A stretch of 64,000 nucleotides of DNA from Streptomyces cellostaticus (GTDB lineage: Bacteria > Actinomycetota > Actinomycetes > Streptomycetales > Streptomycetaceae), in NCBI RefSeq assembly GCF_001513965.1, contig NZ_KQ948032.1, positions 62,001-126,000 on the forward strand, written 5' to 3'. Both the position numbers and the translations under genes were made by a program. The first letter of the stretch is position 1. Every line of letters begins with the position of its first letter. The notes below the pieces were generated by a model. The model searched no databases and was not told the origin of the DNA. It saw only the letters and a list, made by a program, of their open reading frames with translations. Shown one piece after another: positions 59,629 to 64,000 of the stretch.

Positions 59629-61896
59629 ATGCAACTCGCCGCGATCATCGTGTCGCTGGTTCTGATCGTGGTCGGCGTGGCCCTGTTCGCCCGCGCCCTC
59701 CTCCAGATCTACACCTTCATGCGGCTCGGCCAGAACGTGCCCGCAGGCACCCGCACCGACGAGCCCGTACAGCGCACCGTCACCGTGGCCAAGGAGTTCC
59801 TCGGCCATACCCGGATGAACCGCTGGGGGATCGTCGGCGTCGCGCACTGGTTCGTGGCGGTCGGCTTCTTCTCGCTGCTGCTGACGATCGTCAACGCCAT
59901 CGGCCAGCTGTTCCAGGCCGACTGGATCCTGCCGGTCATCGGTGACTGGGCGCCGTACAACGTCTTCGTCGAGTTCCTCGGCACCATGACGGCGCTCGGC
60001 ATCCTGACCCTGATCGTGATCCGGCAGCTGAGCAAGCCGAACAAGCCGGGCCGCAAGTCCCGCTTCGCCGGCTCCAACTTCGGCCAGGCGTACTTCGTCG
60101 AGGCCGTCATCCTCATCGTCGGCGTCTGCATCTTCATGCTGCACGCGCTGGAGGGCGCCCAGCACCACGTGGACGGCTACGAGGCCTCGTTCTTCATCTC
60201 GTACCCGGTGGTGGCGTGGTTCAGGGGCATGGACGTCTCCACGCTCCAGAACCTCACGTACTTCTTCGCGGGCCTGAAGATCGCGACCTCCTTCATCTGG
60301 ATGATCACGGTCGCCCTGAAGACCGACATGGGCGTCGCCTGGCACCGCTTCCTCGCCTTCCCGAACATCTGGTTCAAGCGGAACGCGAACGGCGAGACCT
60401 CCCTGGGCGCCCTGCTCCCGATGACCTCCGGCGGCAAGCCGATCGACTTCACCGACCCCGGTGACGACGACGTCTTCGGCGTCTCCCAGGTGGAGCAGTT
60501 CTCCTGGAAGGGCCTGCTGGACTTCTCCACGTGCACCGAGTGCGGACGCTGCCAGTCGCAGTGCCCCGCCTGGAACACCGGCAAGCCGCTCTCCCCGAAG
60601 CTGCTGATCATGTCGCTGCGGGACAACGCGCACGCCAAGGCGCCGTACCTGCTGGCCGGCGGCGGCAAGACGGTGGAGGGCGAGGAGAAGGCGAGCGAGG
60701 AGCAGCTGGCGGGCGTCCCCGCCGCCGCCCTGGCCGAGGCCGAGCGGCCCCTCATCGGCACCGCCGAGGAGAACGGCGTCATCGACCCGGACGTCCTGTG
60801 GTCCTGCACCACCTGCGGCGCCTGTGTCGAGCAGTGCCCGGTGGACATCGAGCACGTCGACCACATCGTCGACATGCGCCGCTACCAGGTGATGATCGAG
60901 TCCGCGTTCCCGTCCGAGGCGGGCACGATGCTCAAGAACCTGGAGAAGAAGGGCAACCCCTGGGGCCTGGCCAAGAAGCAGCGCCTGGAGTGGACCAAGG
61001 AGGTCGACTTCGAGGTCCCGGTCGTCGGCAAGGACATCGAGGACCTCACCGAGGTCGAGTACCTCTACTGGGTCGGCTGCGCGGGTGCCCTGGAGGACCG
61101 CGCCAAGAAGACCACCAAGGCCTTCGCCGAGCTGCTGCACATCGCGGGCGTGAAGTTCGCGATCATGGGCGGCGACGAGAAGTGCACCGGTGACTCCGCC
61201 CGCCGCCTCGGCAACGAGCCCCTGTTCCAGGAGCTCGGCATGGAGAACGTGGCCGCGCTGAACATGGCCTTCGGCGAGGACGACGAGGACGAGTCGACCA
61301 AGAAGCCGAAGTCGGCCAAGAAGATCGTCGCCACCTGCCCGCACTGCCTCAACACGCTCGGCAACGAGTACCCGCAGCTCGGCGGCGACTACGAGGTCAT
61401 CCACCACACCCAGCTGCTCCAGCACCTGGTGGACGAGGGCAAGCTGATCCCGGTCACCCCGGTCGAGGGCATCATCACGTACCACGACCCGTGCTACCTG
61501 GGCCGCCACAACAAGATCTACACGCCCCCGCGCGAGATCATCGGCAAGGTCCCGGGCCTGCGCAACGAGGAGATGCACCGCCACAAGGAGCGCGGCTTCT
61601 GCTGCGGCGCCGGTGGCGCGCGGATGTGGATGGAGGAGCGGATCGGCAAGCGCATCAACAACGAGCGTGTCGATGAAGCCCTGTCGCTCAACCCCGACAT
61701 CGTCTCCACCGCCTGCCCGTTCTGCCTGGTCATGCTGACCGACTCGGTCAACGGCAAGAAGAACGAGGGCAAGGCCAAGGAGTCCGTCCAGGTCGTGGAC
61801 GTCGCCCAGCTGCTCCTGGACTCCGTCAGGACGCCGGTCGACCCGGCGGGCGAGACGGAGGCCGCGAGCGAGCCGGAGCCGGAGCCGGTGAAGTAA
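59629..61896 (+). CDS. Membrane Fe-S oxidoreductase (HdrD/CCG-type)
   Basis: 755 residues. Five or so membrane spans (1-260) resemble a heme-binding NarI-like unit, followed by two 4Fe-4S motifs: CTECGRCQSQCP from Cys302 and CTTCGACVEQCP from Cys393. Two CCG domains then end in HDPCYLGRHN, GFCCGAGG and CPFCLVM. It likely passes electrons between a quinone pool and an unknown partner. It is related to the large Fe-S reductase next to dnaK in Mycobacterium. The start ATG has GAGGAG upstream. Confidence 0.88.
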   Translation: MQLAAIIVSLVLIVVGVALFARALLQIYTFMRLGQNVPAGTRTDEPVQRTVTVAKEFLGHTRMNRWGIVGVAHWFVAVGFFSLLLTIVNAIGQLFQADWILPVIGDWAPYNVFVEFLGTMTALGILTLIVIRQLSKPNKPGRKSRFAGSNFGQAYFVEAVILIVGVCIFMLHALEGAQHHVDGYEASFFISYPVVAWFRGMDVSTLQNLTYFFAGLKIATSFIWMITVALKTDMGVAWHRFLAFPNIWFKRNANGETSLGALLPMTSGGKPIDFTDPGDDDVFGVSQVEQFSWKGLLDFSTCTECGRCQSQCPAWNTGKPLSPKLLIMSLRDNAHAKAPYLLAGGGKTVEGEEKASEEQLAGVPAAALAEAERPLIGTAEENGVIDPDVLWSCTTCGACVEQCPVDIEHVDHIVDMRRYQVMIESAFPSEAGTMLKNLEKKGNPWGLAKKQRLEWTKEVDFEVPVVGKDIEDLTEVEYLYWVGCAGALEDRAKKTTKAFAELLHIAGVKFAIMGGDEKCTGDSARRLGNEPLFQELGMENVAALNMAFGEDDEDESTKKPKSAKKIVATCPHCLNTLGNEYPQLGGDYEVIHHTQLLQHLVDEGKLIPVTPVEGIITYHDPCYLGRHNKIYTPPREIIGKVPGLRNEEMHRHKERGFCCGAGGARMWMEERIGKRINNERVDEALSLNPDIVSTACPFCLVMLTDSVNGKKNEGKAKESVQVVDVAQLLLDSVRTPVDPAGETEAASEPEPEPVK

Positions 61897-61914
61897 CCGG
61901 CCGCCGAAAAGCCC

Positions 61915-61955
61915 GACGGCGCCCCCCTGACCCGCACAGGCAGGGGGGCGCCGTC
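61915..61955. terminator. Bidirectional terminator
   Basis: A 15-pair perfect stem (GACGGCGCCCCCCTG and complement) around an 11-base loop, between the convergent Fe-S reductase and monooxygenase-fold genes. A direct repeat CAGACGCT lies beside it. Confidence 0.9.
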
Positions 61956-61978
61956 GTATCCGTCAGACGCTCAGACGC

Positions 61979-62305
61979 TCAGGCGCCCTTCGGTCCCGCC
62001 TGCTGCACCACCTCGAAGGACCACAGGGTGGAACCGCTGGCCGCGGGCTTCGGCCGCTCGCCGCCCTCGCCGGTGCCCTGGTGCGCGGACTTCATCGGCC
62101 CCTCCATCCACGCCTGGAACGACTCGTCGTCGCGCCAGCGCGTGTAGACGAGGTAGGTGTCGGTGCCCTCGACGGGGCGCAGCAGCTCGAACCACTCGAA
62201 CCCGTCGGAGTTCTCCACGGCGTGGGCCCGCGAGGCGAACCGCTTCTCCAGAACCTCCCGCTGCTCGGCGGGCACGGTCAGCACGTTGATCTTGACTACG
62301 CTCAT
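61979..62305 (-). CDS. Antibiotic-biosynthesis-monooxygenase-fold protein
   Basis: 108 residues: VVKINVLTVPAEQREVLEKRF, then FEWFELLRPVEGTDTYLVYTRWRDDESFQAWM. This is the ABM dimeric barrel, shared by IsdG-like heme-degrading enzymes and quinone-forming monooxygenases. His and Trp residues could fit heme, but the function is not settled. ATG 62305 follows GGATGG. It converges on the Fe-S reductase gene. Confidence 0.82.
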   Translation of the reverse strand: MSVVKINVLTVPAEQREVLEKRFASRAHAVENSDGFEWFELLRPVEGTDTYLVYTRWRDDESFQAWMEGPMKSAHQGTGEGGERPKPAASGSTLWSFEVVQQAGPKGA

Positions 62306-62453
62306 GGGTCCATCCTGCCCCGGCTCCCCCGCTCCGGCTCGGGCGGCACCCACACGTGACCCCGCGTGACCGATCCCGCAACCCCCTTACCGCACCACTC
62401 GAACACGTGCATCATTGCGAGGTTGTTGTGCGTCGGGGCGGACGGGGTGAACG

Positions 62454-63740
62454 GTGCGCGTGCGAAGAGGCGGGCTGTCCGCGGCGGTGCTGTGCGCCAC
62501 CCTTCTGCTCGCCGCCTGCGGCCCCGCCGGCCCGGACGCCCACGACGGCACCCCCACCCGGATAGCCGACGCCCCCGCCGAGCTCCCCGTCCCGCACGGC
62601 AGGGGCAGCAGGGTCCCGGACGACTTCAACGGCGACGGCCACCGCGACCTCGTCCTCAACGACCTGGTCAAGGAACGAAGCCACGCCGACGACGCCGGCA
62701 TCGGGATCGTCTACGGCGGCCTCCGCGGACTCACGCCCGGCGCCCGGCAGTTGCTCAGCCCGAGGAAGCAGGCCGCTCCCACCAAGGGGCGGCTCCCGGC
62801 CGTCTTCGACGCGGAGGAGAGCTGCGACCTGAACGGCGACGGCTTCACCGACCTGATCGTGTCGACCGACCCGCCGTACGACGGCCAGGGCCGCCCCCCG
62901 GTGCCGCTGCAGATCCTCTTCGGCTCCCCCGCCGGGCTGACCGGCCGGGCCGCCAAGCTCGCCGTACCGGCCCGGGCCCGCTTCGGCAACGACTGGCCGG
63001 ACCAGCCGGTGTGCGGCGACTTCGACGGGGACGGCAAGAAGGACCTGGTGCTGCACGCCTCCGGCGGCAAACTCTCCTACCTACGCGGCCCGTTCGGCCG
63101 CAACGGTGCCCCGCGCGCGGCCGCCGCGCCTCTCCCCTCCCCCGGTGAGGTGCCCGTCGGCCCCGCCGTCGACGTCGGCCACGACGGCTACGACGACCTC
63201 GTGGTCCGGGCGGCCGAGGGCACCGGCAGGGCGGCGGTGGTCCTCGGCGGCCCGGCCGGTCCGGCGCGCACCGGCACCCTCCTGCCCGCCGGCATCGACG
63301 TGGTCCTCGGCCGCTTCGGGCGCGGCAAGGCACTGGACGCGGCCGTCGGAGGCAGCGGGGAAACCTCTCTGCGCTACGACCTCCCGGCCCCGGCCGCCCC
63401 CGCCACCCTCGCCTCGCCCGGCTCGATGCTCGACGCCGCCGACTTCGACGGCGACGGCCGCGACGAACTCGTCTCCAGCGGCTCCCGGTTGCGCCTCTTC
63501 CACGCCGGCCCGGCCGGCCTGTCGGCGAAGGACGCGGTCACCCTCGTACCGCACGCGCCCGGCACGACCCGCGTCCTGGCGGCCGCCGACTTCGACGGGG
63601 ACGGCCGGGCGGACCTGGTCGTACGCACGTACAGGGGCGAGACGCAGGACTCCGTCGCCGTGTACCGCGGAACGGCGAAGGGGCTGCTGGAGGCCAGGCC
63701 GGCCCTCACCTTCTCCAGTTCGGAGTTCCTGGCACCGTAG
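62454..63740 (+). CDS. FG-GAP repeat lipoprotein
   Basis: 428 residues. The signal ends in LLAAC, a lipobox. The exported part has at least four repeats with Ca-binding loops: DFNGDGHRDL, DLNGDGFTDL, DFDGDGKKDL, and two DFDGDGR loops. This is the beta-propeller of integrin alpha and VCBS-like proteins. It should sit on the outer face of the membrane, perhaps as an adhesin or a scaffold. GTG 62454 has GGGGTGA upstream. Confidence 0.88.
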   Translation: MRVRRGGLSAAVLCATLLLAACGPAGPDAHDGTPTRIADAPAELPVPHGRGSRVPDDFNGDGHRDLVLNDLVKERSHADDAGIGIVYGGLRGLTPGARQLLSPRKQAAPTKGRLPAVFDAEESCDLNGDGFTDLIVSTDPPYDGQGRPPVPLQILFGSPAGLTGRAAKLAVPARARFGNDWPDQPVCGDFDGDGKKDLVLHASGGKLSYLRGPFGRNGAPRAAAAPLPSPGEVPVGPAVDVGHDGYDDLVVRAAEGTGRAAVVLGGPAGPARTGTLLPAGIDVVLGRFGRGKALDAAVGGSGETSLRYDLPAPAAPATLASPGSMLDAADFDGDGRDELVSSGSRLRLFHAGPAGLSAKDAVTLVPHAPGTTRVLAAADFDGDGRADLVVRTYRGETQDSVAVYRGTAKGLLEARPALTFSSSEFLAP

Positions 63741-63950
63741 GGTCGTCGGCTCCCGCTGCACCGTGGCCCGGCCCGCAACCGCACGGGCCCGGCTCCCCAC
63801 CTGGGCCGTCTCACCGGCCGGTGAAACCGGGGGATGTCCCGGACCGGTCCCCTGACGGCCCCTTAGGGGATGTCACAGGTCGGCCGCAAAGCCCGGCCCG
63901 GACGCCTGGGCCGGGCACGCCACTCTGCGGGACCGGGTACGTTCGTTGAC
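63741..63950. other. Intergenic region
   Basis: 210 bases with no gene. GC-rich inverted repeats are present around 63800-63830 (GGCCGTC and near matches); the right part holds the candidate -10 of the next gene. Confidence 0.45.
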
Positions 63951-64000
63951 GTGGCTGGATTCAGGATCGGACGTGGGGGCCGGGACAACCGCACCCCCCA
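63951..64000 (+). CDS. Start of a gene cut by the window edge
   Basis: GTG 63951 opens a frame coding MAGFRIGRGGRDNRTP. A -10 element TACGTT at 63938-63943 ends seven bases upstream, so the message could be leaderless. The product is not identifiable from 16 residues. Confidence 0.45.
   Translation, partial: MAGFRIGRGGRDNRTP

Noticed and set aside
59593-61584. 663-codon minus-strand frame opposite the Fe-S reductase
   Set aside because: Antisense shadow; the plus-strand protein has complete Fe-S motifs and a ribosome site.

Overview
The window is chromosomal DNA of a Streptomyces or a very close relative. The evidence is GC-rich sequence with strong third-position G/C bias, frequent GTG starts, leaderless starts, and a gene complement that matches the Streptomyces core: purA, the fructose-bisphosphate aldolase gene fba, pyrE, clpB, dnaK-grpE-dnaJ-hspR, the kynurenine genes, a CYP107U-like P450 and NarL-type two-component pairs. 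The same core landmarks (purA, a DUF3151 gene, fba, pyrE, clpB, dnaK-grpE-dnaJ-hspR, an Fe-S reductase) also lie near one another in Mycobacterium, so much of the window is an old actinobacterial neighbourhood. I see no rRNA, tRNA, CRISPR array or intact insertion sequence.

Layout. 0-10.3 kb: the 5' tip of a YbaB/EbfC gene, a SLATT-like protein, a membrane Ser/Thr kinase, a MarR/DJ-1 operon with a clear operator cluster, a class III aminotransferase followed by GntR, and a large membrane glycosyltransferase. 10.3-17 kb: a small secreted protein with a structured leader, a Tat-exported 5'-nucleotidase-like protein, purA, a degenerate lipid-kinase-like protein and an APC permease. 16.9-24.6 kb: a P450, two histidine kinase/response regulator pairs, an acyltransferase and an exported hydrolase; one 18-base sequence precedes both operons. 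24.8-28.5 kb: tryptophan to anthranilate (dioxygenase, kynureninase, formamidase) and a DUF3151 protein. 28.5-39.2 kb: housekeeping genes (MFS pump, fba, pyrE, aldose epimerase, SpeE-like enzyme, aminotransferase) interrupted by a MITE-like element and a 25-bp minisatellite. 39.5-43.4 kb: a small accessory patch with an XRE regulator, three coupled small genes, cutA, gene fragments and two duplicated sequence blocks. 43.4-47.4 kb: YbjN protein, clpB and a PPOX enzyme. 47.5-52.3 kb: a tiny secreted peptide gene, a Rieske-like protein without cluster ligands, and four paralogous LuxR-type regulators. 52.7-64 kb: sugar-binding lipoprotein, hspR-dnaJ-grpE-dnaK, a MraY-like protein, an Fe-S reductase, a monooxygenase-fold protein and an FG-GAP lipoprotein.

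How they work together. HspR is the expected repressor of clpB and of its own dnaK operon; inverted repeats of the HspR type lie at both promoters. MarR probably represses its own operon through the palindromes over the DJ-1 start codon. The two sensor/regulator operons probably share one regulator site. The best candidate for an undescribed system is the 47.5-52.3 kb block: exported peptide, Rieske-derived protein and a regulator quartet.
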